Source: Bacillus sp. 165 (GTDB lineage: Bacteria > Bacillota > Bacilli > Bacillales > Bacillaceae_G). From it: a DNA stretch of 64,000 bases. The notes beneath the pieces were generated by a model. That model did not search any database. It was not told the DNA's origin and saw only the letters and a program-made list of their open reading frames with translations. The DNA lies in contig NZ_JAGHKQ010000007.1 of the NCBI RefSeq assembly GCF_017742235.1, forward strand, positions 62,001 to 126,000, read 5' to 3'. The position numbers were made by a program, and so were the translations under genes. Below are positions 39,808 through 48,564 of the stretch, piece after piece (positions within the stretch are counted from its first letter, which is position 1; every line of letters starts with the position of its first letter).

Positions 39808-39836
39808 ATCCTATCAAAAGTAAACAAAGCTAACAA
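39808..39836 (-). promoter_or_regulatory. promoter of maf-radC
   Basis: TTGTTA (39836-39831), 17-base spacer, TAGGAT (39813-39808), about 38 bases before the predicted start-proximal region of maf. Confidence 0.5.
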
Positions 39837-40021
39837 ATTTACAAAATATGATTTTCAATATGTTTTTATAAGGTTTAAATACAGCTAAACCCGGCACATA
39901 AACTACTCTAACAAAGAAAAATAAACCTATTCTTACTAGGAGCACCTGTATACAAACTATATGGACAAAGCGGCTCTCTCAAAATTAGTACAAAGTGAAC
40001 CTTCTCTCTTATAGCTAAAAC

Positions 40022-40040
40022 AAAAAAAGCAATGCTTTTT
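40022..40040 (-). terminator. short terminator-like hairpin at the spoIIB stop
   Basis: A small AAAAGCA...TGCTTTT stem, with a run of T on the minus strand. The loop is tight, so the effective stem is about 6 bp. Weak. The remaining bases to maf show nothing else apart from the maf promoter. Confidence 0.4.
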
Positions 40041-41043
40041 AGTGCTCCAGTATTTTAGATGCGACTTCTTCATATGCAGCAAAACCATCAAGCAAGAACT
40101 GCTGCAATTCTAAAAAATCAGCTTCACTTTTCGATTGTTTGTATGCTGCTAAAGCATTATAGGACAACGTACTGTACCCTAAAAATTTTTTAATTTCTCC
40201 TTGCTTGATTTCCTTACTTTGGCTCGAAAGACTCTTAAATTCATTTTGAAACTCGTCCCATTTTTGTTGACTTATCTTTCCACCCGAATAAAGAATGGAA
40301 GCAGCTTCAATCATATGTGTAAGAAAACTATTTCCTGCAGCAATTGTTTCCGCTTGCTTCTCATACTCCTTACGAACTGGTCCACCCGTTGTAGTCATGT
40401 TTTTCTCCCAAATGCTTATGCCCTTCTTTTTATAAGTGAGTTCTATAGCTTTAGCCGTTTCTTTTTCATTGAAAATCCCTATTAAAACCAGCATCTTATC
40501 TCCCGTCTTCATGATTGTTGCCGGTAGCCCTTGCTGCTTGATTTCTTGTAACGATTGATCAGCCTTCTCCATTGTCGTAAATGCCCCGCCTTGAATTATA
40601 CGGAGAGAAAACGGTTCAATGGTTCGAACGGAACCTGACTTAGAGGATTCTGTTGCCGGAACCGCTGCTGATTGTTTTATCTCCTTTACAGAATTTTGGG
40701 AAGAGATTTGAGAGGCTGTTCTTTCATTTCCTCCGATTACATGTAATACAATAAACCCAAACCCGGTACCAAGAAGAGAAGCAGCTAAAATAATAGCCGT
40801 TATTTTCTTGCCTGCACCTCTCTCTTTTTGATGGATGAGACGAGGAGATGATTTTTCATGTTCATTTTTATGATAGAACGGAACCACATTACTATATTTC
40901 TTCTCTGCTACAGGCAGTACCCATTCAAAATCGGCTGTCTTAACAGCTCTCTGATTTTCCTCTTCCTCTTTGTTTACGTCTTCTGAAAAATTCTTTTCTA
41001 CTCCGTTCAGCTTGACAGATATTTTCCTTGAATGCTTGTCCAT
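40039..41043 (-). CDS. spoIIB: stage II sporulation protein B
   Basis: 334 residues: a charged N-terminus opening with KISVKLNGVEK, one membrane segment (about 95-112), then an extracytoplasmic SPOR domain (about 145-215, FSLRIIQGGAFTTMEKADQ) that binds denuded septal peptidoglycan. It targets engulfment proteins to the sporulation septum. GGAGCTGAG-type site. It precedes maf as in B. subtilis. The divergence typical of this gene makes the call partly synteny based. Confidence 0.88.
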   Translation of the reverse strand: MDKHSRKISVKLNGVEKNFSEDVNKEEEENQRAVKTADFEWVLPVAEKKYSNVVPFYHKNEHEKSSPRLIHQKERGAGKKITAIILAASLLGTGFGFIVLHVIGGNERTASQISSQNSVKEIKQSAAVPATESSKSGSVRTIEPFSLRIIQGGAFTTMEKADQSLQEIKQQGLPATIMKTGDKMLVLIGIFNEKETAKAIELTYKKKGISIWEKNMTTTGGPVRKEYEKQAETIAAGNSFLTHMIEAASILYSGGKISQQKWDEFQNEFKSLSSQSKEIKQGEIKKFLGYSTLSYNALAAYKQSKSEADFLELQQFLLDGFAAYEEVASKILEH

Positions 41044-41248
41044 ATGCTCAGCTCCTTTACTGTATTCCGTTCAATTCATTGGTAGCATCGTAGCACATAT
41101 AAGGAAAAAAATAACAAGATATTTGTCATCGCACTTTATAAGGTTTTCGTCAATTTCCTTTATCATTCCCAATGATTCTTTCTAAAGTTTGTACTATATG
41201 TATTCATTCCTTCCTTCTCCTAGAACTCCATCCTCCCTATATTTCCGC

Positions 41249-41280
41249 AAAAAAAAAGCAGACAGCATAGCATGTCTACT
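41249..41280 (-). terminator. intrinsic terminator after folC
   Basis: An 8-bp stem (41273-41280 with 41257-41264, one mismatch-tolerant G-T) is followed on the minus strand by TTTTTTTTT; its 5' arm overlaps the folC end. Confidence 0.8.
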
Positions 41281-42580
41281 TTTTTTCACTTAATATGAAT
41301 TTGCGTACTTCGGATATGAAGTAAAGAGATCCTGTAATGATGAGAGTTTCATTTTCTCCTAAATTATCTATCGTTTCAACAATTCCTTCTTTCCAATCCT
41401 CAAATACTTCCTTATTCTCTAATTGACCATAGGTAGATAGCATTTTTGCCGAAACTGCTCGCGGAAAGTCAAACGTTGTAAATATCATTTTGCTTGCTAT
41501 CTCCTCAAGTTTACCCACCATGATTTCAATAGGTTTGTCAGAAAGAGCTGAAAATATAATGGTTATCCTGCTCGTACTGTAATGAGCTCGGATTGTCTGA
41601 ACTAAACTGTCTATCCCTTCCGGATTATGAGCACCGTCTATAATAATAGACGGGTTCTCTGCAACCTGTTCGAATCGTCCAAGCCAAAATGCCTCCTGCA
41701 ATCCGCTTCTTATATGCTGCTCTTCTATTAAAAAAGATAAATATGTTTGCAAATATTTAACGGCCATTACTGCTACTGATGCATTTTGAACTTGATGAAC
41801 ACCTTTCATGGAGATACTCAAATTCTTATATACACCAAACGGACATTGAAATGAAAAGCTTTCCCCGGTTTTAACAGATTTAATGTCCTCTACTGAAAAG
41901 TCCCGGTCTAATTCGTATACTTTCGCCCTTTTTCTCTCTGCTTGTTCTTTAATTACCTGCAACGCTTCAAACTGTTTCACCCCTGTAACAAGGGGAACAC
42001 CCGATTTAATAATCCCTGCTTTTTCTCCCGCAATTTCTCCAAGGGTTTCTCCTAAAATTCGCATATGATCAAATCCGATAGTTGTGATAATCGTCAGAAC
42101 TGGATGAATGACATTTGTTGAGTCCAATCTTCCGCCAAGCCCTGCTTCAAATAACACAAGGTCTACCGCATTCATTTTTCCAAAATAATATAGAGCCATT
42201 ACCGTAATGACTTCAAACTCAGTTGCTGCACCCAAATCCGTTTCATCCAGCTCCTCTGTAATCGGTTTTACCACACTTACAAGCTGAATGATCTCCTCAT
42301 CTGAAATCGGGATGCTGTTGATGCTGATTCTTTCATTAAATGATTCGATATAAGGAGAGGTGAACGTCCCTATCGTATAATCTGCTTTTTGCAAAATAGA
42401 ACGGATATATGTTACTGTAGATCCTTTTCCGTTTGTTCCAGCAATATGGATGCACTTTATTCTTCTTTCTGGATTCTCCAATCGTGCAAGCATCCATTGC
42501 ATGCGTTCTAATCCAGGTTTAATCCCAAACTGGAGACGATTATGAATCCATTCTACTGCTTCTTCGTATGTATGTACCAT
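41276..42580 (-). CDS. folC: folylpolyglutamate synthase / dihydrofolate synthase
   Basis: 434 residues. It adds glutamates to folates. P-loop HIAGTNGKGSTVTYI is near residue 45, with the TSPYIESFNERI loop and GLGGRLDSTN. ATG 42580 (MVHTYEEAVEW) has AGTGAGGG upstream; the in-frame extension to 42673 lies in the valS terminator and is rejected. Between it and valS is a terminator with a nested promoter. Confidence 0.94.
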   Translation of the reverse strand: MVHTYEEAVEWIHNRLQFGIKPGLERMQWMLARLENPERRIKCIHIAGTNGKGSTVTYIRSILQKADYTIGTFTSPYIESFNERISINSIPISDEEIIQLVSVVKPITEELDETDLGAATEFEVITVMALYYFGKMNAVDLVLFEAGLGGRLDSTNVIHPVLTIITTIGFDHMRILGETLGEIAGEKAGIIKSGVPLVTGVKQFEALQVIKEQAERKRAKVYELDRDFSVEDIKSVKTGESFSFQCPFGVYKNLSISMKGVHQVQNASVAVMAVKYLQTYLSFLIEEQHIRSGLQEAFWLGRFEQVAENPSIIIDGAHNPEGIDSLVQTIRAHYSTSRITIIFSALSDKPIEIMVGKLEEIASKMIFTTFDFPRAVSAKMLSTYGQLENKEVFEDWKEGIVETIDNLGENETLIITGSLYFISEVRKFILSEKK

Positions 42581-42660
42581 GCCAAAACCCTCACTTTTTA
42601 AGTATAAAATATTTGGCAAGCTTAACTTGCTTTTAAGATTGTAAGTATTATGGTGTAATA

Positions 42661-42724
42661 AAGAACCCGGCACGGGGTTGTTCCTAGCTTATTATACGCT
42701 ATTTGAACGATACGTGTCGGGTTC
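42661..42724 (-). terminator. intrinsic terminator after valS
   Basis: A 12-bp stem (42713-42724 with 42663-42674, one G-T pair), a 38-base loop and TTTATT on the minus strand. It starts 8 bases after the valS stop. The large loop carries a TATAAT (see the folC promoter). Confidence 0.72.
42691..42720 (-). promoter_or_regulatory. possible folC promoter nested in the valS terminator
   Basis: CCGACA (42720-42715) lies in the terminator's 5' arm. After an 18-base spacer a perfect TATAAT (42696-42691) lies in the loop. The predicted transcript would start in the loop, about 105 bases before folC. Confidence 0.5.
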
Positions 42725-42731
42725 TCTTTTA

Positions 42732-45374
42732 TTATTTTGTTAATTCTTCTAATCGTTGATGCACTGTTTCGCGCTTTTCAAGATAATCGCGTTCTTTAGC
42801 ACGTTCTTCTTCAATTACTTTTTCCGGTGCTTTCTTCACAAAGCCCTCATTGCTTAATTTTTTCTGTACACGTTCTACTTCTGCATTCAATTTATCTAAT
42901 TCTTTCTTTAAACGTGCGATTTCTTCATCCAGATTAATTAAGCCTTCAAGCGGCAGGAATAATTCTGCACCTGTTATAACAGCAGTCATGCATTTCTCTG
43001 GTGCAGCTACATCAATTGCAATTACCAGCTCGCTTGGGTTACAGAAGCGTTCAATGTAGGAACGGTTATTTTCAAGCTTTGTAAGAATTGTGCTATCCTT
43101 AGCGTTCAGGTAAAGCTGAATTTTTTTGCTCATCGGTGTGTTCACTTCTGCACGGATATTACGAACAGAGCGGATAATCTCTACTAGCAAACGCATTTCA
43201 TCTGCTGCTTCCTTGTCTGTGAACTCTTCACGTACTACAGGCCAGCTTGCAACTGTAATAGAGTCTCCTTGATGTGGAAGATACTGCCAAATCTCTTCTG
43301 TTACAAATGGCATGAACGGATGAAGCAATCTCATTGTATTATCTAAAACATATGCTAATACAGAACGAGTGGTTAGCTTCGCTGCTTCGTTTTCACCATA
43401 CAATGGAAGTTTTGCCATTTCAATGTACCAGTCGCAAAGGTCATCCCAAATGAAGTTATACAATGCGCGGCCTACTTCACCGAACTCATATTTTTCAATA
43501 TTCTTTGTTACACTTTCAATTGTTTCGTTTAAGCGAGTCAAAATCCATTTATCCGCTACAGATTTTTCACCAGATAAATCCAGTTCTTCATATGTCATGC
43601 CATCCATGTTCATTAATGCGAATCGAGATGCATTCCAAATTTTATTGATAAAATTCCAAGTTGATTCCACTTTTTCGATGCTAAAGCGTAAATCTTGGCC
43701 AGGTGCGCTTCCTGTTGATAAGAAATAACGCAGAGAATCTGCACCGTATTGATCAATAACATCCATAGGATCTACACCGTTTCCTAATGACTTACTCATT
43801 TTACGGCCTTCAGCATCGCGAACCAAACCATGAATCAACACGTCTTGGAACGGGCGTTGCCCTGTAAACTCAAGTCCTTGGAAAATCATACGAGATACCC
43901 AGAAGAAAATAATATCATATCCAGTTACTAACACATCAGTTGAGTAGTAACGTTTAAAATCCTCTGAATCTGTATTCGGCCATCCTAAAGTTGAAAACGG
44001 CCATAACGCTGAGCTGAACCAAGTGTCCAGTACGTCTGGGTCTTGTTTCCAATTTTCAATATCAGCCGGCGGATTGGTATCAACGTATACTTCTCCAGTT
44101 TCTTTATGATACCAAGCTGGAATACGGTGACCCCACCATAACTGACGGGAAATACACCAGTCACGTATATTTTCCATCCAACGTAAATACGTTTTTTCAA
44201 ATCGCTCTGGTACAAAATTTACCTTCTCTTCTTGCTGCTGAAGAGCAATTGCTTTATCTGCCAGCGGTTGCATTTTTACGAACCACTGTGTAGATAAATA
44301 CGGTTCTACTACTGCTCCGCTCCGTTCACTGTGACCAACAGAATGCATATGCTCTTCAATTTTGATAAGAACCCCTTGCTCTTGCAAGTCTTTTACAATT
44401 TGCTTCCGGCACTCAAAACGGTCCATGCCAGTATACTTTCCTGCATTTTGATTCATTGTACCATCTTCGTTCATTACCAAGATGCGAGGCAAGTTGTGAC
44501 GGTTTCCAATTTCAAAATCATTCGGATCATGCGCCGGTGTAATTTTCACCGCACCTGAGCCAAATTCCTTATCTACATAATCATCGCCTACAATTGGAAT
44601 CTCACGTCCCACAATCGGCAGAACCGCCGTTTTTCCGATTAAATGTTTGTAGCGATCATCTTCTGGATGAACTGCAATAGCAGTATCTCCCAGCATTGTT
44701 TCCGGACGAGTCGTTGCAACCTCAATATAACCAGAGCCATCAGCAAGCGGGTAACGCATATGATAAAATGCGCCTTGTACATCTTGGTATATAACTTCGA
44801 TATCAGATAACGCTGTGCGTGTAGCAGGGTCCCAGTTGATAATATATTCGCCGCGATAAATCAACCCTTTTTTATAAAGAGTAACGAATACTTCACGAAC
44901 TGCATCTGATAGCCCTTCATCTAGCGTAAAACGCTCACGTGTATAATCTAAGCCTAGTCCAACCTTTGCCCATTGCTGACGAATATGAGAAGCGTACTCT
45001 TCTTTCCACTCCCATGCTTTTTCCAAAAACTTCTCGCGCCCTAAATCATAACGCGTTACTCCTTCTTCACGAAGCTTTGCTTCTACCTTAGCCTGTGTTG
45101 CGATTCCTGCGTGATCCATACCTGGCAGCCATAAAACATCATAGCCCTGCATGCGCTTTACGCGTGTTAAAATGTCTTGCAGCGTTGTATCCCATGCATG
45201 ACCTAAATGAAGTTTCCCTGTTACGTTTGGAGGCGGAATCACAATCGTATACGGCTCTTTTTCAGCTTCGCCTTTCGCGTTAAAATATTGGCCTTCGAGC
45301 CACCACTGATAGCGGTCTTGCTCTACGGATTTCGGATCATATTTTGTCGGTAAATTTCTTTCCGTATGTTCCAT
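42732..45374 (-). CDS. valS: valyl-tRNA synthetase
   Basis: 880 residues, class Ia. It charges tRNA-Val and edits Thr. The HIGH motif is [13 protein letters not shown] (about 49-61) and the KMSKS motif is [11 protein letters not shown] (about 525). The CP1 editing domain ([10 protein letters not shown]) and C-terminal coiled coil (last 65 residues, rich in E/K/L heptads) are present. AGGAGGG ribosome site. Expression is set by the T-box leader upstream. Confidence 0.98.
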   Translation of the reverse strand: MEHTERNLPTKYDPKSVEQDRYQWWLEGQYFNAKGEAEKEPYTIVIPPPNVTGKLHLGHAWDTTLQDILTRVKRMQGYDVLWLPGMDHAGIATQAKVEAKLREEGVTRYDLGREKFLEKAWEWKEEYASHIRQQWAKVGLGLDYTRERFTLDEGLSDAVREVFVTLYKKGLIYRGEYIINWDPATRTALSDIEVIYQDVQGAFYHMRYPLADGSGYIEVATTRPETMLGDTAIAVHPEDDRYKHLIGKTAVLPIVGREIPIVGDDYVDKEFGSGAVKITPAHDPNDFEIGNRHNLPRILVMNEDGTMNQNAGKYTGMDRFECRKQIVKDLQEQGVLIKIEEHMHSVGHSERSGAVVEPYLSTQWFVKMQPLADKAIALQQQEEKVNFVPERFEKTYLRWMENIRDWCISRQLWWGHRIPAWYHKETGEVYVDTNPPADIENWKQDPDVLDTWFSSALWPFSTLGWPNTDSEDFKRYYSTDVLVTGYDIIFFWVSRMIFQGLEFTGQRPFQDVLIHGLVRDAEGRKMSKSLGNGVDPMDVIDQYGADSLRYFLSTGSAPGQDLRFSIEKVESTWNFINKIWNASRFALMNMDGMTYEELDLSGEKSVADKWILTRLNETIESVTKNIEKYEFGEVGRALYNFIWDDLCDWYIEMAKLPLYGENEAAKLTTRSVLAYVLDNTMRLLHPFMPFVTEEIWQYLPHQGDSITVASWPVVREEFTDKEAADEMRLLVEIIRSVRNIRAEVNTPMSKKIQLYLNAKDSTILTKLENNRSYIERFCNPSELVIAIDVAAPEKCMTAVITGAELFLPLEGLINLDEEIARLKKELDKLNAEVERVQKKLSNEGFVKKAPEKVIEEERAKERDYLEKRETVHQRLEELTK

Positions 45375-45665
45375 GTTTATCCCTCCTGTTTTTCATAAAA
45401 AATAAAAAACTCCATCATCCTAAAAGGACGAATGGAGTTATATTCGCGGTACCACCTTTTTTTGCAAACATACTATGTACATCTACACTCTCAATTCTGT
45501 AACGGGTTACAACCGACTTCTCCTACTAAAGGTTCAAAGAAGCTGCTCAAGGGCGACATTCCAACTCTGCCATCTAAGAAATCTCCCAGCTAATGATTTC
45601 TCTCTCTGAAGATGCAGGAAGCTGTACTCTTCCCTGTCCATGCATTTTTTGTATTCAGGTTATAC
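45375..45665 (-). ncRNA. T-box leader (valine-specific)
   Basis: A tRNA-sensing leader of about 290 bases. The T-box core AGGTGGTACCGCG lies at 45445-45458. The specifier, in the context GGAAT-GTC-GCCC-TTGAG, is GTC (Val) at 45557-45555. The terminator stem AACTCCAT...ATGGAGTT with a following TTTTTT run lies at about 45403-45438. Uncharged tRNA-Val pairing with the GGTGG-type bulge would stabilise the antiterminator. Confidence 0.92.
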
Positions 45666-45670
45666 ACTAT

Positions 45671-45699
45671 AGTCTAAAAAAGAAAAATCGAATCGTCAA
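45671..45699 (-). promoter_or_regulatory. sigma-A promoter of the valS T-box leader
   Basis: TTGACG (45699-45694), 17-base spacer, TAGACT (45676-45671). Confidence 0.55.
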
Positions 45700-45757
45700 T
45701 AAGGTTAGCCATTTTTTTTACATTATATGCAGAAAAAAAGAAAAAAGTTCAGGATAG

Positions 45758-45786
45758 GCACATAAATCAAAAGTTGGGCATACCTT
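45758..45786 (+). promoter_or_regulatory. possible sigma-E promoter of the 65-residue gene
   Basis: GCACATA, 14-base spacer, CATACCTT (45779-45786). The -10 matches CATACANT at all but one position; the -35 matches at 5 of 7. The predicted start is about 25 bases before the ATG. Confidence 0.5.
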
Positions 45787-45817
45787 GATAGCACTTAATA
45801 TCGGGAGGTATAACACT

Positions 45818-46015
45818 ATGAAACGCTATCGTCGCCCGTATAATTTTGCTACCCCTCATTGGATGAGAAATATACAAAACGTACTTCGTGACTGTATTAT
45901 TCCACTTACAATTTTCCAAGCTATACGTACCCTTCTTTTGCCCACCTTCTTTGATTTTATATTATTGGTTGTATTCATTTATTTAACCGTTCGTTCTCAT
46001 TACAATCCGTTATAA
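45818..46015 (+). CDS. 65-residue membrane protein of unknown function
   Basis: A basic N-terminus (MKRYRRPYNFATPHWMRN) is followed by an amphipathic stretch and one hydrophobic segment (about 43-59, FFDFILLVVFIYL). The ATG at 45818 has a strong GGGAGGT site (45803-45809), 8 bases away; the in-frame ATG at 45785 has none. It is alone on the plus strand between the divergent valS leader and convergent ysxE. A sigma-E-like promoter suggests expression in the mother cell during sporulation. I do not recognise a family. The evidence that it is a real gene is the ribosome site, the promoter and its clean fit in the gap. Confidence 0.7.
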   Translation: MKRYRRPYNFATPHWMRNIQNVLRDCIIPLTIFQAIRTLLLPTFFDFILLVVFIYLTVRSHYNPL

Positions 46016-46046
46016 AAAAGCTTTGTTCAAAGATCCTTAAAAATAA

Positions 46047-46089
46047 AGAACCCCCACAGAAACTTTACAATGGTCTCTTAAGGGGTTCT
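46047..46089 (-). terminator. terminator after ysxE
   Basis: An 8-bp stem (AGAACCCC at 46089-46082 with GGGGTTCT at 46054-46047) and a long loop with some inner pairing, then TTATTTTT on the minus strand. It may also serve the convergent 65-residue gene. Confidence 0.6.
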
Positions 46090-46191
46090 GATTGTCTCGG
46101 TTTCCTTCCTGCTTCAGAAAGTTTTGGATTTATATTAAATTAATTTCATTATGTCTTCAGTAAGAAAAGCTATACGGATAAAAACTTCTCT

Positions 46192-47229
46192 CTACTGCTG
46201 ACTTTGTTCAGCCTGCTGCTCGGCTGCCTGCAATTGTGTAATAAAATATTCTGTATTACTGATAAGCCACTCTGAATGCTGCAGCAGCTTCGCATGGGAA
46301 AGTTCATTTCGTTCGTCTCTGGCATTTTCAGTATTGCTATAGCGAATAACTTGATTGATGAATTTCTGCGGATAGGCCATATATCCAAGCATAAGCGTCT
46401 TCTCTTCCTGTTGAAGAGGAAAGTTTTTTTCGTACTCCTGAAACCACTCGTATCGGTCATTTCTTGCAACAGGATAGGTCTGAAAGGTACGTAGGTAAAA
46501 AGTAACTAAATCTGTAATTGGTGAAGAATATCCAGAATTCTCCAAACTGATGAAATATCCATTACGTTGATAATCAAACAAAAAATGCTGACTGGATAGA
46601 TTACCGTGAATAAGAGAAACTCGCGTCTTTTCTTTTTCTTTCATTGCCTCATACCACTGTTCCATTTTTTTTGTGGCAAATTCATGCGCTCTCATAACAT
46701 GATGGTAATGAGACACAAACTGTAGTTCGAACGGCGACATATACCAGCTGCTTTCACAACCTGTTAAAAACTGATCCAATCCATTCCGCTCTTCTTCCCA
46801 GCGCTTTTGAATTACTTCATAATGTTGTGTTATCATTTTTTCATTGATCGTTTCTTCTCGCTGCGTTTTTTGATGCATGAGAGCCAATGTTCTAAACATT
46901 TTATGATAACGATCATTTTCGTCAGAGGATTGGTCCATTTGTTCTAGCCATGGCATTAAATAATAACTGTTTTCTTCATCATATAATACATATCGGCCGT
47001 CTTGCGTATGATAGATAGGAGCATAATGAGTAAACCCTTTTTCTGTCAACATCTGGATATGCCGCATAAATGGATTTCGACTCATTCGATCATGGTTGAT
47101 TTTCTTTAAAGCGTACGCTCCTTGATTTGTATACACTTTAGTAACATTGCCATAATTCTCAAAATAGTCAGGCTTTAATTGATACATTTGCAAAAGACCG
47201 CTGTATTTCTCCCTCACTGCTGTCTCCAT
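46192..47229 (-). CDS. ysxE: spore coat protein YsxE (kinase-like fold)
   Basis: 345 residues. APH/protein-kinase-like fold of the CotS family: KVYTNQGAYALKKI resembles the lysine strand, and HGNLSSQHFLFD is the catalytic loop with the usual Asp replaced by Asn. Altered catalysis or a structural role is therefore likely. ATG 47229 has AAAGGA; the 22 upstream codons lack a site. It follows spoVID after 78 bases; both act in coat encasement, and YsxE depends on SpoVID in B. subtilis. Confidence 0.9.
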   Translation of the reverse strand: METAVREKYSGLLQMYQLKPDYFENYGNVTKVYTNQGAYALKKINHDRMSRNPFMRHIQMLTEKGFTHYAPIYHTQDGRYVLYDEENSYYLMPWLEQMDQSSDENDRYHKMFRTLALMHQKTQREETINEKMITQHYEVIQKRWEEERNGLDQFLTGCESSWYMSPFELQFVSHYHHVMRAHEFATKKMEQWYEAMKEKEKTRVSLIHGNLSSQHFLFDYQRNGYFISLENSGYSSPITDLVTFYLRTFQTYPVARNDRYEWFQEYEKNFPLQQEEKTLMLGYMAYPQKFINQVIRYSNTENARDERNELSHAKLLQHSEWLISNTEYFITQLQAAEQQAEQSQQ

Positions 47230-47307
47230 ACCATTTTCCTTTCTGAAAAAATATGTCTGAAACAAAACAGGTGAGGAAGCAAGAGCTTCACTCACACTGT
47301 ATTTAAG

Positions 47308-48249
47308 CTACGATTTCGATTTTGACTTCGGTACCGGAATATATAGCATTTTCCCTTCCTCTAAATGAAAATCATCCAATTGATTTACCCGAGTAATTTG
47401 TTGAACATTAAGTTCGTAACGCTCTGCAATAGATTCTACTGTATCACCATTTTGAACAAAGTAAATACGAAGTTTTGTAAAATCCTCTTCTCGTTCCTTT
47501 GAAAACAACTTCGTTAAATAAAGTGCATTTTCATCACGAGCAGAGTATGCAAACTCTTCTTCCTCAGTTTGTGCTTCTTTCTCTAATATCTCTTGCGCAC
47601 GGCTAAATAATTCTACTTGAGGGAAAGTATCTTTTCTATTCACATGTAAATCTTGCGGTGCTTTTTCTTCCTTTTCGGCTACAGGAGCTTTTCTTATTTC
47701 AAGCTCAAATGGTTCAAATAACTCTTCTTCTTCTAATTCTTCTTCATACCGTTCTTGCTCAACTGGAACATAGAACTCTTCCTGATTTTCTTCTTCATAT
47801 ACTTCTTCTTCACGACCTTCCTGACATAGCCCCGAAATTTCAATGTCAGCTAGAAGCTGAAGACATCCTTTTTCCGGCATTTCGTAATCAAAGGATTCAA
47901 TTGTTACATATAGATTATCAACTTGTTGTACACGAGCTTTCGGGATAGAAATTTCAAGCGGAAAGGCATGGGAAAGTTCATTCACTCCATCTTCCCTCAC
48001 ATTCACCTCATCTACTGTTCTCACTGGTGAAAGCTCGCGTAACGAAAAGGCTGCTTCTTCAGCTTCTTGCGGGATATATTCACCGCTTAGCTGTAATTCC
48101 CCTTTGACAACTACATCATAATCACGCTCGTGTATGACAATGTACGGATCTAACGAAATAGAAAGTAATTCCTCTACTTCCTGTCCTTTTTGAAACCATA
48201 CAGACTCTTTTAAAGAAAAACGTAAAGACGTTTGATTGTCCGCAGTCAC
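47308..48249 (-). CDS. spoVID: stage VI sporulation protein D
   Basis: 313 residues. A coat encasement protein that recruits SafA. The N-terminal domain begins LRFSLKESVWFQKGQEVEEL, with LLSISLDP following, as in B. subtilis. A long Glu-rich middle (about 150-250) leads to a C-terminal LysM domain (about 262-307, FVQNGDTVESIAERYELN). I choose the GTG at 48249, 8 bases after AGGAGGA. The ATG at 48291 has no ribosome site, and its first codons form a sigma-E-like -10. Operon with ysxE. Confidence 0.9.
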   Translation of the reverse strand: MTADNQTSLRFSLKESVWFQKGQEVEELLSISLDPYIVIHERDYDVVVKGELQLSGEYIPQEAEEAAFSLRELSPVRTVDEVNVREDGVNELSHAFPLEISIPKARVQQVDNLYVTIESFDYEMPEKGCLQLLADIEISGLCQEGREEEVYEEENQEEFYVPVEQERYEEELEEEELFEPFELEIRKAPVAEKEEKAPQDLHVNRKDTFPQVELFSRAQEILEKEAQTEEEEFAYSARDENALYLTKLFSKEREEDFTKLRIYFVQNGDTVESIAERYELNVQQITRVNQLDDFHLEEGKMLYIPVPKSKSKS

Positions 48250-48279
48250 TGCATGAGTCCTCCTCTCAACGAACCTTTT

Positions 48280-48287
48280 TTCGTATG
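48280..48287 (-). promoter_or_regulatory. possible sigma-E -10 element of spoVID
   Basis: CATACGAA, close to CATACANT, about 30 bases before the GTG start. The -35 region (TTGTTCA, 14 bases upstream) is weak. Confidence 0.4.
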
Positions 48288-48532
48288 ACATTACAGATTT
48301 ATGAACAAAGACGAGGTTTTATGAATAAAAGTTGCAAGACAACTTAGGAAACTGACATCAGCAATGACTTCTTAGGTTCTTTACGGTAAAGAAGTTTTTG
48401 TTTGATTCGAGGACCGACATTTTCAAATCTGGGGGCAGGCTGCGGAAATTAGAAAAGATTATTTTGTATCATACTCATATATCTTTCTCGAATAATTGTC
48501 TCAAAATTACTGTTACATCCGCATTATAAGCT

Positions 48533-48564
48533 AAAACAAGCGCCCTTTTACAGGCGCTTGTTTT
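48533..48564 (-). terminator. intrinsic terminator after hemL
   Basis: A 12-bp perfect stem (48553-48564 with 48533-48544) and 8-base loop. U-run on the minus strand is TTTTA, within the stem. It overlaps the hemL stop. The rest of 48292-48532 holds a small TTCTTTA/TAAAGAA hairpin at about 48391-48407 that I cannot assign. Confidence 0.75.

Noticed and set aside
42581-42673. Upstream extension of folC
   Set aside because: It overlaps the valS terminator region, lacks a ribosome site, and the family N-terminus begins at the ATG at 42580.
48381-48410. Hairpin TTCTTTA/TAAAGAA in the hemL-spoVID gap
   Set aside because: It would terminate plus-strand transcripts, but no plus-strand gene lies upstream; too small to interpret.
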